Source of the DNA: Actinomyces weissii
GTDB lineage: Bacteria; Actinomycetota; Actinomycetes; Actinomycetales; Actinomycetaceae
DNA length: 64,000 nt
Direction: 5' to 3'
Assembly: GCF_016598775.1 (NCBI RefSeq)
Contig: NZ_CP066802.1
Coordinates: forward strand, 1,984,001-2,048,000
This document shows positions 24,790-34,134 of this stretch, piece after piece. A model generated the notes under the pieces. The model did no database searches. It saw only the letters and a program-made list of their open reading frames with translations, and was not told the DNA's origin. The stretch's first letter is position 1; each line of letters begins with the position of its first letter. The translations under genes were made by a program, and so were the position numbers.

Positions 24790-25212
24790 TCAGGAGGGTT
24801 GCGGTGAGCGCGGACCGGGGCCCAGGCGCTCGAGGAGCAGCTTGCGGGAGATGAAGTTGTAGACGAGCACGATCGCGGTAGCCACGACCTTGCCCACGAA
24901 GGGGCTCGCCCCGCCCAAGTTGGTGCAGAGGTACAGCACCAGGGTGTTGAGCCCCAGAGCGACGATGTTGAGGCTCACGTAGGCGGTGAACTCGCGGGCC
25001 AGGTTCACCCCCTCGTTGGTGTCAAAGACGTACCGGCGTGAGAGGGCGTAGTTGAGCACCAGCGAGATGGTGAAGGACACGGCGCTGGCTACCAGGTAGG
25101 GCACGCCGAGCCAGTACAGCAGCACGAACAGGCTGTAGTCGACGCTGAAGGACAGTCCCCCCACCACCAGGAAGCGCACGAACTGGTTTATGAGCTTGCG
25201 GTGCCGGTCCAC
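24790..25212 (-). CDS. GtrA family membrane protein
   Basis: A small membrane protein of 140 residues with four helices. LINQFVRFLVVGGLSFSVDYSLFVLL is the GtrA signature, and ISLVLNYALSRRYVF plus VLVYNFISRKLLL follow at the expected places. GtrA proteins are thought to flip polyprenyl-phosphate-linked sugars to the outer membrane face. The GTG at 25212 lies three bases from the stop of the GT2 gene and the stop is ten bases before the GT-C gene, so the three form a tight module. A second GtrA-like gene lies at 44263-44754. Confidence 0.9.
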   Translation of the reverse strand: MDRHRKLINQFVRFLVVGGLSFSVDYSLFVLLYWLGVPYLVASAVSFTISLVLNYALSRRYVFDTNEGVNLAREFTAYVSLNIVALGLNTLVLYLCTNLGGASPFVGKVVATAIVLVYNFISRKLLLERLGPGPRSPQPS

Positions 25213-25215
25213 GGC

Positions 25216-26271
25216 TCAGTCTCTGTCCACGGAGCCGTCAGCCGGCGCCGTCGTCGCCCGGGGATGAGACTCCACGGCCGGGCCGCCAGCCTCTGCAGCC
25301 GTCTCCAACGCGGGTGCGGGGGCGGGGGCGAGACCGAAGCCGACCCGCTCCCCGACGACAACCCGCGGCTTACGGACGATACGACCGTTGATGTTCAGGA
25401 TGTACTCACCCAGGATGCCGATGAAGAAGAGCTGTACGGCCCCCAGGAAGAACAGCCCGACGGTCCGTGAGGCCTCGCCGACCGGGTAGGCGTTCCAGTC
25501 CACCAGCTTCTTGACCAGCACGAAGAAGGCCAGGCCCAGGCACACCAGGCCCACCGCCGCGGCAATGAAGGTGGCCATGCGCATGAGCAGCTTGGTGGAG
25601 GAGGTGATCCCCTGCATAGCGAAGTCATAGTTCCGCAGGAAGTTGAAGTTGGACTTACCGCGCGAGCTCTGCGCCTGGTCGTACTGCACGATCTCCAGGC
25701 CGATGCCGTACTCGGCCACGACCGCCTTCAGGAAGGGCTGTATGTCCCCAATGTCCTTGAGGACCTCCACGAACTCCCGGCTGTAGAGGCCGTAGCCGGT
25801 GAAGCGGGCGATCTGCGGGGTGTCGGAGAACCAGTCGATGAGCTTGTAGTAGAGGTGCCTGCAGGCGGTCATGATCCAGCCCTCGTCGGAGGAGCGGCGC
25901 TGCCCCACGACCACGTGAGCCCCGGCCTCCCAGCGGGAGATGAACTCTGGCAGGTTCTCCGGCGGGTCCTGCAGGTCCCCGAACAGCATGAAGGTGGCGT
26001 CGCCGCTGCCGTAGGTCAGGGCCGAGAAGACATTGCGGTGGAAACCGAAGTTGCGCGCGTTGAAGACGCCCTTGACCCGGCTGTCCTTCGCGGCCAGGGC
26101 ACGCACCTGCTCCCGGGTGCCGTCAGTGGAGAAGTCGTCCACGAAGATGATCTCGTAGTCGTAGGCAGGCAGCTGCTCACGGAAGACCTGGTTCAGGCGG
26201 TCGTACATGGCCTGAACGCTCTTCTCCTCGTTAAAGCTCGGGATGACGACACTGATCGTCTTCGACGTCAC
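25216..26271 (-). CDS. GT2 polyprenyl-phosphate sugar synthase (GtrB/GacI-like)
   Basis: A 351-residue protein. Its N-terminal GT-A domain has SVVIPSFNEEKSVQAMYDRL, IIFVDDFSTDGT and FGDLQDPPENLPEF (catalytic/metal Asp motifs). Two C-terminal helices (ATFIAAAVGLVCLGLAFFVL and FFLGAVQLFFIGILGEYI) are followed by a cytoplasmic tail. This architecture is the GtrB/DPM1-like type that loads a sugar onto polyprenyl phosphate. AAGGAG precedes the GTG at 26271. With GtrA and the GT-C enzyme it forms a three-component side-chain glycosylation system. Confidence 0.9.
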   Translation of the reverse strand: MTSKTISVVIPSFNEEKSVQAMYDRLNQVFREQLPAYDYEIIFVDDFSTDGTREQVRALAAKDSRVKGVFNARNFGFHRNVFSALTYGSGDATFMLFGDLQDPPENLPEFISRWEAGAHVVVGQRRSSDEGWIMTACRHLYYKLIDWFSDTPQIARFTGYGLYSREFVEVLKDIGDIQPFLKAVVAEYGIGLEIVQYDQAQSSRGKSNFNFLRNYDFAMQGITSSTKLLMRMATFIAAAVGLVCLGLAFFVLVKKLVDWNAYPVGEASRTVGLFFLGAVQLFFIGILGEYILNINGRIVRKPRVVVGERVGFGLAPAPAPALETAAEAGGPAVESHPRATTAPADGSVDRD

Positions 26272-26356
26272 TAGGACTGCTCCTTCACTGCTTCCGACAC
26301 CTACAGCACGTCAGTAGGGTTTACCTCCAGGCACCCGGCCTGTGGTCCTTCACTAT

Positions 26357-26458
26357 GCCACAGGCGGCACCTCCCCTGGACCGGCGCCGGGCTCGTACGT
26401 GAGCACTTGCACCCTGCCCCGAGCAACCGGGACGTCTCAGCGAGGTACCGCCTGTGGC
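26357..26458. repeat. inverted repeats between amidase gene and gtr operon
   Basis: A 15-base arm beginning GCCACAGGCGG at 26357 pairs (one mismatch) with an arm ending CCGCCTGTGGC at 26458. A third element, CCTGTGG at 26339-26345, can pair with the same CCACAGG. The three segments are mutually exclusive partners in the 5' region before the GT2 gene. Confidence 0.55.
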
Positions 26459-26465
26459 TTGTCTC

Positions 26466-29400
26466 TCAGCGCCGGCTCAGCCGGAACCAGGAGTTGTAGG
26501 TGCGCCAGAAGTTCCGGTTCCCGTAGGCCGAGCACGAGTCGCCCTCACCGTCCATGTTGCGCAGCGCCGCCGCGTTGGGCTGGTAGGGAGTGTAGTTGTA
26601 CAGCGCCGCGGTGGCCCGGTTCTGGATGGTCACGGGCGCGGAGCCACAGCTACGGCGCGGGTGGTAGGCGATCTGGTAGGTCCCCCCGGACCGGTAGTTG
26701 TAGGCCCCGGGACGCTGCCCGTACTCGACCAGCCCGGAGGCACCGTAGTACAGCTGCGTGGCCAGGCCGGAGTAGCTGGGGTTGCACTCCGCGAAGTCCG
26801 GGCAGCCGTAGCCCATGGCCTTGGTGTACCGCGTGGTGGTCAGTGCCGCCCCGGAAGCCGTAACCAGGCCCTGCTCCTTCTGCAGCATGACGACCAGCAC
26901 CTTCGGGTTGATCCCACAGGCGTCAGAGGCTTTGGTGATGATGGTGGCCACGTCCTCGTTGGTGCCAGCCTCGTAGGGCTTACAGTAGGCGGTGTCCATC
27001 CGTGCGGTGCTGGCCCGGTAGTCCTTCAGGCAAGCGACCCCACCCGGCCCCGGGGTGCAGTGAGGGTTCTTCGCGTGCAGGAAGCTGCGCAGGGTCTGCA
27101 CGGACAGTGTGCCCGGCTGGAAGAACTCTGCGTCAGAGATGATGTGGCCTGCCTGGAAGGACCTGGTCCAGGCATCAGGGCCCGCGGGCAGCGGCTGGCC
27201 GAAGCGCACCCCTGACGCGGGGGTCCAGTAGGCGACGCCGTTGGCGAAGCGCTGCTGGGCACCGTCCAGGTAAGGCCTCTGCCTGTCCTGTGGCATGCCC
27301 CAGGGGGAACGCTCCCAGCCGCTGCGCGCCCAGGCGTTGAGGATCTCACCGGAGAGGAAGACCACCGGCTCTCCCGTACGCCAGTAGGCGATACCGTGCT
27401 CAAAGACCTGGTGACGCGTCCCGTTAGGACCGTAGGCGCCGCCCGAGACGGGGTAGCCCATCTCACCGTCCTGCCACCCGTGCCCGCCCCAGGCGCTCAG
27501 GACCGGCTCACCCACGAACTGCACGCCCGTGGACTCAGACCAGTACGCCACACCATGGGCAAAACGCTGGTAGAAGCCCCCACCAGAAGAGTCACGCTTC
27601 CGGTCCACCGGCATGCCCCAGAAGGCCGACTCCCAACCCAGCTCCGCCCAGGCGATGAGGATCTCACCGGAGAGGAAGACCACCGGCTCTCCCGTACGCC
27701 AGTAGGCGATACCGTGCTCAAAGACCTGGTGACGCGTCCCGTTAGGACCGTAGGCGCCGCCCGAGACGGGGTAGCCCATCTCACCGTCCTGCCACCCGTG
27801 CCCGCCCCAGGCGCTCAGGACCGGCTCACCCACGAACTGCACGCCCGTGGACTCAGACCAGTACGCCACACCATGGGCAAAACGCTGGTAGAAGCCCCCA
27901 CCAGAAGAGTCACGCTTCCGGTCCACCGGCATGCCCCAGAAGGCCGACTCCCAACCCAGCTCCGCCCAGGCGATGAGGATCTCACCGGAGAGGAAGACCA
28001 CCGGCTCTCCCGTACGCCAGTAGGCGATACCGTGCTCAAAGACCTGGTGACGCGTCCCGTTAGGACCGTAGGCGCCGCCCGAGACGGGGTAGCCCATCTC
28101 ACCGTCCTGCCACCCGTGCCCGCCCCAGGCGCTCAGGACCGGCTCACCCACGAACTGCACGCCCGTGGACTCAGACCAGTACGCCACACCATGGGCAAAA
28201 CGCTGGTAGAAGCCCCCACCAGAAGAGTCACGCTTCCGGTCCACCGGCATGCCCCAGAAGGCCGACTCCCAACCCAGCTCCGCCCAGGCGTTGAGGATCT
28301 CACCGGAGAGGAAGACCACCGGCTCTCCCGTACGCCAGTAGGCGATACCGTGCTCAAAGACCTGGTGACGCGTCCCGTTAGGACCGTAGGCGCCGCCCGA
28401 GACGGGGTAGCCCATCTCACCGTCCTGCCACCCGTGCCCGCCCCAGGCGCTCAGGACCGGCTCACCCACGAACTGCACGCCCGTGGACTCAGACCAGTAC
28501 GCCACACCATGGGCAAAACGCTGGTAGGCACCCTTGCCTGACGGGACCGGCCCGGAGGCAGCCCCCCCGACCATCGCCGAGTGCGCGGCCGCGAAGCGCG
28601 CCAAGGCACTGCGCACCGACTCTTTCACCGATGGGGGCACGTGGTTGGAGCGGGTGTTCGTGGAGCCGGTCGAGCCGCTCATCTGCCTCTGGGCGATCTG
28701 GCGGATCTGCCCCATCCTGGCGTAGGCGCGCCCACCCGGGCAGGCGGTGTAGCCGACGTCCCGGTGTGCCAGGATCGTAGGCATGTCGACAGTCTGTCCG
28801 GCCGGGTAGCGCTCGGTGGTCCTGAAGGTCAGGCCGGAGGAGCCGAGGGCGTCAGGCACTCCGGCCCGCTGCAGGAACCAGCCCGCCAGCTCCCCCACAC
28901 GGTCCAGCTGAACGGCTGTAGGCTCGGCGCTGGAGTAGTCACCGATCATGGAGATGCCCATGGTGCCGGTGTTGACCCCGCGGGCATGACCGCCGACCGC
29001 CATCCTGCCCGCCGCCGAGGACAAGGTGCCGTAGCGACCCTCGAAGACCTGGCCGTACTTGTCCACCAGCAGGTTGTAGCCGATGTCGCCCCAGTTCAGG
29101 GTGACCGCGTGGTAGTAGTAGATGCCGCGCACGATCGAGGCCGACTGGTCGGCCGTGTAGCTGTTGGAGCCGGCAGTGTGGTGGACGACCACGTGCTGAG
29201 CCTTGGCGTACTCCGGGACCCAGGTCATGTTCTCCTCGTCCGCGTGCCAGTCTGCGCGCGAGAACACGGGCACCGGGACCCCGCTCGCGCTGGTCACGGC
29301 CCGTCCGAGCGCCGAGGCTGGGCCGGCACTGGTCCCACCGGCAACTCCCGTGGTGGCGGGTGTCCCCGGGCGCGTGGTCTGCGCGACATCGGGGTCCGCC

Positions 29401-30209
29401 GCTCCGGCCTCCGCACCCTCCTGCGCAGAGCCTTGGGGGACGGTGCCGGACACGGCCTGCGGCTCCTCCTCCAGCTCTTCGGAAGGCGCCACCGGCGTGG
29501 GGTTGGCGGCGACGGCCTTCAGCTCCTCGGCGGTGCGCTCCTGCTCCCCCTTGGGGGCACCGGGCACCAGCACCAGGTGGAGCCCCTTAGGGAGGGTGGG
29601 CAGGTGCGCGACCGACTTCAGGACCACGGAGGCCTGGACGGCGTCGGCCCCGGCAGTGACCAGCTCTCCGGTGCCGAGAGCAGGCTTGCCCTCCGGGCCG
29701 GTGGCGTCCTCTATCTCGTTGAGGAACCAGGGGCTCCAGGTGCCTTTCTCGCGTACCCGCAGGTAGATCTGTGCGTCCTCCGGCAGGGATCCGCCAGCCT
29801 CCCAGGCGAATCCCGCCACCATGAAGTCGTCAACCTCCAGGGGCTGAGTAAGCAGGGTGGCATCCTTCTCCGGATCCACCGGCTCGTCCACCTCCCCGGG
29901 ATCTGCGGCTGCCATACGGCTCAGTCCGCTCAGGGAGGCAGGGCAGATGCTGGTGCCGTCGGGCACGCAGGAGGGCGTCGTAGCCTGCTCGTCACGGACC
30001 GCCTCCGCCTGGATGCTGCTCAGCCCGTCGGTGGCGATCCGCGTGGCGGTTCCGTCCGTGGCGGTAAGACCTAGGAGCTGTACCGGGGCCTGGGTGCTGG
30101 GCTGGACCATGGAGGCTGTCTGCCTGGACAGAGGAACTGCACCAGAGACAGGTGCCAGCGTCAGGCTGGCCGTAACCAGGAGGAGTGCTGCAGCGTGGAC
30201 ACCTCGCAT
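26466..30209 (-). CDS. secreted PGRP-type amidase with LGFP repeats and C-terminal lysozyme-like domain
   Basis: A 1247-residue exported cell-wall hydrolase. The N-terminus (MRGVHAAALLLVTASLTLAP) is a signal peptide. A PGRP/amidase_2 domain spans about 325-510: zinc His of VVHHTAGSN at about 341, WGDIGYNLLVDKYG, and AHRDVGYTACPG at about 478. Residues about 560-1005 are tandem LGFP repeats, almost identical in a 106-residue unit. Residues about 1010-1247 resemble a lysozyme-like fold with VVMLQKEQGLV (candidate catalytic Glu at about 1111) and several Cys. The ATG at 30209 follows AAAGGA; in-frame ATG 30215 and GTG 30224 are alternatives. Likely role: peptidoglycan remodelling. Confidence 0.88.
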   Translation of the reverse strand: MRGVHAAALLLVTASLTLAPVSGAVPLSRQTASMVQPSTQAPVQLLGLTATDGTATRIATDGLSSIQAEAVRDEQATTPSCVPDGTSICPASLSGLSRMAAADPGEVDEPVDPEKDATLLTQPLEVDDFMVAGFAWEAGGSLPEDAQIYLRVREKGTWSPWFLNEIEDATGPEGKPALGTGELVTAGADAVQASVVLKSVAHLPTLPKGLHLVLVPGAPKGEQERTAEELKAVAANPTPVAPSEELEEEPQAVSGTVPQGSAQEGAEAGAADPDVAQTTRPGTPATTGVAGGTSAGPASALGRAVTSASGVPVPVFSRADWHADEENMTWVPEYAKAQHVVVHHTAGSNSYTADQSASIVRGIYYYHAVTLNWGDIGYNLLVDKYGQVFEGRYGTLSSAAGRMAVGGHARGVNTGTMGISMIGDYSSAEPTAVQLDRVGELAGWFLQRAGVPDALGSSGLTFRTTERYPAGQTVDMPTILAHRDVGYTACPGGRAYARMGQIRQIAQRQMSGSTGSTNTRSNHVPPSVKESVRSALARFAAAHSAMVGGAASGPVPSGKGAYQRFAHGVAYWSESTGVQFVGEPVLSAWGGHGWQDGEMGYPVSGGAYGPNGTRHQVFEHGIAYWRTGEPVVFLSGEILNAWAELGWESAFWGMPVDRKRDSSGGGFYQRFAHGVAYWSESTGVQFVGEPVLSAWGGHGWQDGEMGYPVSGGAYGPNGTRHQVFEHGIAYWRTGEPVVFLSGEILIAWAELGWESAFWGMPVDRKRDSSGGGFYQRFAHGVAYWSESTGVQFVGEPVLSAWGGHGWQDGEMGYPVSGGAYGPNGTRHQVFEHGIAYWRTGEPVVFLSGEILIAWAELGWESAFWGMPVDRKRDSSGGGFYQRFAHGVAYWSESTGVQFVGEPVLSAWGGHGWQDGEMGYPVSGGAYGPNGTRHQVFEHGIAYWRTGEPVVFLSGEILNAWARSGWERSPWGMPQDRQRPYLDGAQQRFANGVAYWTPASGVRFGQPLPAGPDAWTRSFQAGHIISDAEFFQPGTLSVQTLRSFLHAKNPHCTPGPGGVACLKDYRASTARMDTAYCKPYEAGTNEDVATIITKASDACGINPKVLVVMLQKEQGLVTASGAALTTTRYTKAMGYGCPDFAECNPSYSGLATQLYYGASGLVEYGQRPGAYNYRSGGTYQIAYHPRRSCGSAPVTIQNRATAALYNYTPYQPNAAALRNMDGEGDSCSAYGNRNFWRTYNSWFRLSRR
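27339..28530 (-). repeat. 318-bp tandem coding repeats (LGFP modules)
   Basis: About 3.75 copies of a 318-bp unit, each encoding a 106-residue pair of LGFP repeats, nearly identical at the DNA level. The main variation is an Asn/Ile codon change before AWAELGWES: the two inner copies have Ile, the outer copies Asn. Synonymous sites are also conserved, which means recent duplication or gene conversion. Confidence 0.95.
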
Positions 30210-30408
30210 GAACATTCCTTTCACATAGCGATTCTGATGACACAGGGCCCAGCCAAGCAGTTGTTACCTGTGTGACTAGTGGGTTCAATGCGCACACTAA
30301 TCCGGCCACCCCCAAGGCTCCGCCATGTTCACATAAGGGACACCTAATAGCAATCATTGGTGACGCCTACACACCCCTAGGTGAACTGACCCCGGGGGTG
30401 AGGCGCGC

Positions 30409-31024
30409 TTAGTGGTCGTAGGGGTCAGGGAACTTAGGGTTGGGTTGCCCATTAGGTCGTTGTGCCAGCTGGTGGCTACTAGGGTCGGGATACGATAGGT
30501 AAAGCATGTGATGACGCCGGGGGGTGCCTGCGTTGCGGCCTTCGAGGCCGGGCTGGTCCTTGAGGGCGTTGCAGGCGGACCTGGTCCTGTGGCGCAGGGG
30601 TCGCAGGAGGTGGCTGGCGGGGCGAGGGACCTCGTTTCGTGCGGCTAGGCGCAGCAGCGTGATGCCACAGACCTTGAAGTCGGCCTCCGGGTCGTGGGAG
30701 CGGTAACCCTTGTCGGTGACGATCGTGTGGGCGGTGGTGGGCGGGGAGGCATCTCGCGCAGAACCTCGCGCTCCTCGCGGCTCGGGCCGGTCAGGGCCCA
30801 GGCTGGCGGGGGCGGTGGCCTGGTGCAGGCCCCAGAGGAAGCGTCTTTCGGTATTGACACCCAGCAGCGGTGCGACGACAGCCCGGGACAGGACCTCGGC
30901 GTCAGCGATGGTCGGGAGCGGTCGCTGGGCGTGGGCGAGCGGGAACGATCTGGGGACGGGTCTTCAACGGGTCATCAGCGGTGACCTACAGTGCGGTAGC
31001 GAGGGGCTCCAGATCGGTGTCCAC
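30409..31024 (-). pseudogene. IS982-family transposase remnant
   Basis: Conceptual translation of the minus strand gives pieces of an IS982-type DDE transposase. DTDLEPLATAL, an in-frame stop, then VTADDPLKTRPQIVPARP cover the N-terminus. After a frame change, TIADAEVLSRAVVAPLLG and NTERRFL follow, then TIVTDKGYRSHDPEADF, GITLLRLAARNE and a C-terminal PYDH before a TAA at 30409-30411. Several segments are missing or out of frame, so it cannot encode an active enzyme. It lies between the amidase gene and rmlB. No terminal inverted repeats were found. It marks an old insertion in the polysaccharide island. Confidence 0.72.
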
Positions 31025-31252
31025 AATGAGTCCACCTTCCAACGGGGCCTGAAACTGGTACTTAGCAGCACCGCTAGCGCGAGCCCCTCGCCCACTCCCC
31101 CACGCCGACCCGCACCCCTTGGAATCAAGCATCTAGGCAACCTACCGTCGTTCAGCTGCCTGCCGAAGAATGCCTGCCCACCCATCGCGTCACACCAGGA
31201 GGCTGCGCCTGGCTGAGCAGACCCCCCGCAGACCCGTACTGTGGCATGATGA

Positions 31253-32287
<1,035 letters not shown>

Positions 32288-32297
32288 CCCTGGCCTG

Positions 32298-32336
32298 CTA
32301 GGTGCCTGGGCCTTTCCAGCACGCCCAGGCACCTAG
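32298..32336 (+). terminator. rmlB terminator hairpin 1
   Basis: CTAGGTGCCTGGGC at 32298-32311 pairs perfectly with GCCCAGGCACCTAG at 32323-32336 across an 11-base loop, 11 bases after the rmlB stop. Confidence 0.8.
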
Positions 32337-32342
32337 ACCTCA

Positions 32343-32372
32343 GGGGGCAGCCGGTTAGAACCGGCTGCCCCC
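32343..32372. terminator. tandem terminator hairpin 2
   Basis: GGGGGCAGCCGGTT pairs perfectly with AACCGGCTGCCCCC across a 2-base spacer (32343-32372), followed by TT. It lies six bases after the first hairpin and could also serve the minus strand. Confidence 0.75.
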
Positions 32373-32577
32373 TTGACGTCCCCATCCTGGCCACTGGCTC
32401 TTTCTAAGGCTAGGGCCGCATCAGCTCATCACGGTGCTCGTCGTACCAGCCCGGGTATCCCCCAGGCACGAACGGCCACCGCAAGCCACCAACACCATTC
32501 TTGGACGCAATAAGCATCTGGTCACACAGCCCGCTGTAGGCCTGAGGACCAGGGGCACGGCCTTCTACCACGCCCCG

Positions 32578-32967
32578 CTAGATCGCCCACAGGACCCCGT
32601 GTACCGCCAGGTCAGCCTTGTTGCGCCTTATGACCTTACGGACCTTCTGGTCGTCAACGACCGCTACTCCGCCCAGGGACTGGGCCAGGGCAGCCACCCA
32701 GGCCTCTCCTGCATTGTGCTCGCCCCTGACCCCCATAAGCTTCTGCCAGTGTGCCAGCAGCAGGATGTCATCCAGGTCCTCCAGGTCCCGCACCTCCATC
32801 TGGCCGTCCGGGAACGACATGCCCTTGCGCGCGAGCTCCTCAGCCACCTTCAGCGGAACCACATGGTGACGGCCCCGCCCAGCCGCATCCAGCAGCCAGT
32901 CCAGGCGACCGCAGGCGATCGCGTACAGCAGGCCCGTGGCGTCCCAGACAAACGGCCTCTCAGCCAC
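32578..32967 (-). CDS. PIN-like domain protein, candidate toxin
   Basis: A 129-residue protein with the spacing of a PIN-like nuclease: Asp9 in VWDATGLLYAI, Glu43/Glu44 in KVAEELARKG, Glu88 in GEAWVAALA and Asp105/Asp106 in VAVVDDQKV. The acidic residues fit a metal-dependent RNase fold, but the family is divergent from VapC. The GTG start at 32967 overlaps the end of the Xre-ImmA gene by eight bases, so the two are translationally coupled. Pairing of Xre-DUF955 proteins with small PIN-like partners has been predicted as a toxin-antitoxin arrangement. Toxicity here is unproven. Confidence 0.68.
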   Translation of the reverse strand: MAERPFVWDATGLLYAIACGRLDWLLDAAGRGRHHVVPLKVAEELARKGMSFPDGQMEVRDLEDLDDILLLAHWQKLMGVRGEHNAGEAWVAALAQSLGGVAVVDDQKVRKVIRRNKADLAVHGVLWAI

Positions 32968-33997
32968 GGAGCACCCCAGCCGTCATCTCAGAGGCCCGGG
33001 CCGGGGTGATCAGGTTCTGCTCCAAGGCCGTGGCACAGGCCTTGATCCAGGGCCGAGCCAGCCCTGGCGGGCACACGTCCTCCCCCGGCAAGGCTCCCGT
33101 TACCCGCAGGAAGTCCGCGTCAGCCGGGTTCATACCCGCCTCTACTTGCGACAGGTCCAGGCCTAGAATCCTTGCCGTCTTAATGACCAGTGACCAGGAG
33201 ACACGGTAGCTGGCGGCCAGATCCACCAGGGCGTCCCGGGACACTTCCTGCAGTTTCCTTACTGCGGCCTGAGGTAGAAGCAGCTCGGCAGCGAAGTCGT
33301 CAACAAGCCGCTCCCCCTCCGCCGGGCGGTTGTAGTGCCCGGCCGCCTCATAGGTGTCCCCAAAGACGTGGTGACCGATCTCGTGCGCCACGGTGGCTCG
33401 CCGCCGCCCCGGGTCAAGCCCCTCGTACACCAGGGCAACCCCGAGCCCCGGCTCCGGGGTCATGGAGACGCCGTCGATGTCAGCCTTCGTGGTGCGGATC
33501 CACAGACCTACCTCAGCGGCGACGTCTGCCATGCCCTCAAGCGGCTCATCACCCGCAGCGAGGAAGCTGCGCACCTCTCGGGCCGTCTGCTGGGCCTGCT
33601 CGCGGCTAGACACCCCTTGCCCACCGAAGGACAACTGAGCGGGAGAGATGAGCCCCGCCTCCCGGAGCTGGCACAGGTCCCGCCAGGCCCGGTCCAGCTC
33701 CAGCTCGGCGCGAAACTCCTTCCGCTCCTTGGGGGTCGCGCCCTCACCTACTGGCTTACGCGCCGCGACCACATCCGGCTCAGGGACAGCTACCAGGTCC
33801 ACGAGAGAGACCTTGAGCGCCTCCGCGATCCTGGAGAGCTCCAGAGCCGAGACCTTCCTGTATCCAGACTCGATCCTGGACAGCGCGCTGCGTTCCAGGC
33901 CACAAGCACCTGCCAGCTCACTCTGGTCCAGTCCCACGCCCATGCGCACCTGCCTGACTCGGGCACCGAGCTCTGCAAAGTCCTTGACAGTCCCCAT
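32960..33997 (-). CDS. Xre HTH - ImmA/IrrE metallopeptidase fusion
   Basis: A 345-residue protein with an Xre-type HTH at residues about 5-65 (ELGARVRQVRMG, LDQSELAGACGLERSALSRIESG) and an ImmA/IrrE (DUF955) domain at about 165-285 carrying the zinc-protease motif VAHEIGHHVFGD followed by DDFAAELLLP. Such proteins act as regulators or antitoxins that can be cleaved or can cleave a repressor. I start at the ATG at 33997 (MGTVKDF), because the longer frame would translate through an operator palindrome covering that start. It precedes and overlaps the PIN-like gene. The pair is an insertion between rmlB and the DUF6541 gene. Confidence 0.87.
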   Translation of the reverse strand: MGTVKDFAELGARVRQVRMGVGLDQSELAGACGLERSALSRIESGYRKVSALELSRIAEALKVSLVDLVAVPEPDVVAARKPVGEGATPKERKEFRAELELDRAWRDLCQLREAGLISPAQLSFGGQGVSSREQAQQTAREVRSFLAAGDEPLEGMADVAAEVGLWIRTTKADIDGVSMTPEPGLGVALVYEGLDPGRRRATVAHEIGHHVFGDTYEAAGHYNRPAEGERLVDDFAAELLLPQAAVRKLQEVSRDALVDLAASYRVSWSLVIKTARILGLDLSQVEAGMNPADADFLRVTGALPGEDVCPPGLARPWIKACATALEQNLITPARASEMTAGVLRG

Positions 33998-34019
33998 GTG
34001 TGTGATTTTCACACACATG
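33995..34019. promoter_or_regulatory. perfect palindromic operator over the Xre-ImmA start codon
   Basis: Arms CATGTGTGTGA and TCACACACATG are perfect 11-base inverted copies separated by TTT. The left arm contains the start codon at 33995-33997. On the minus strand GAAAAT lies seven bases before the ATG and may be a -10 box inside the operator, so binding by the Xre domain would block transcription. Confidence 0.75.
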
Positions 34020-34134
34020 AGCGACAGTGGCAACCAGAACGGCTGCCTGCCTCACTTCCCCGACCAACCGCTGGGGGTGGGAGGCCGTCTTGCGACGCGG
34101 CCGTGGCCAGCCTGCCCCGGGGCGGGGCGTTGGG

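Noticed and set aside
27339..28530. 318-bp repeats as a mobile element array
   Set aside because: The repeats are in frame within one coding sequence and encode LGFP modules.
27396..28541. Long plus-strand frame with four identical repeats, antisense to the amidase
   Set aside because: It is only the reverse reading of the LGFP coding repeats; the minus-strand frame carries the recognisable domains.
28581..30074. 497-codon plus-strand frame opposite the amidase N-terminal region
   Set aside because: It is a Gly/Arg-rich shadow of a gene with a signal peptide and an amidase domain.
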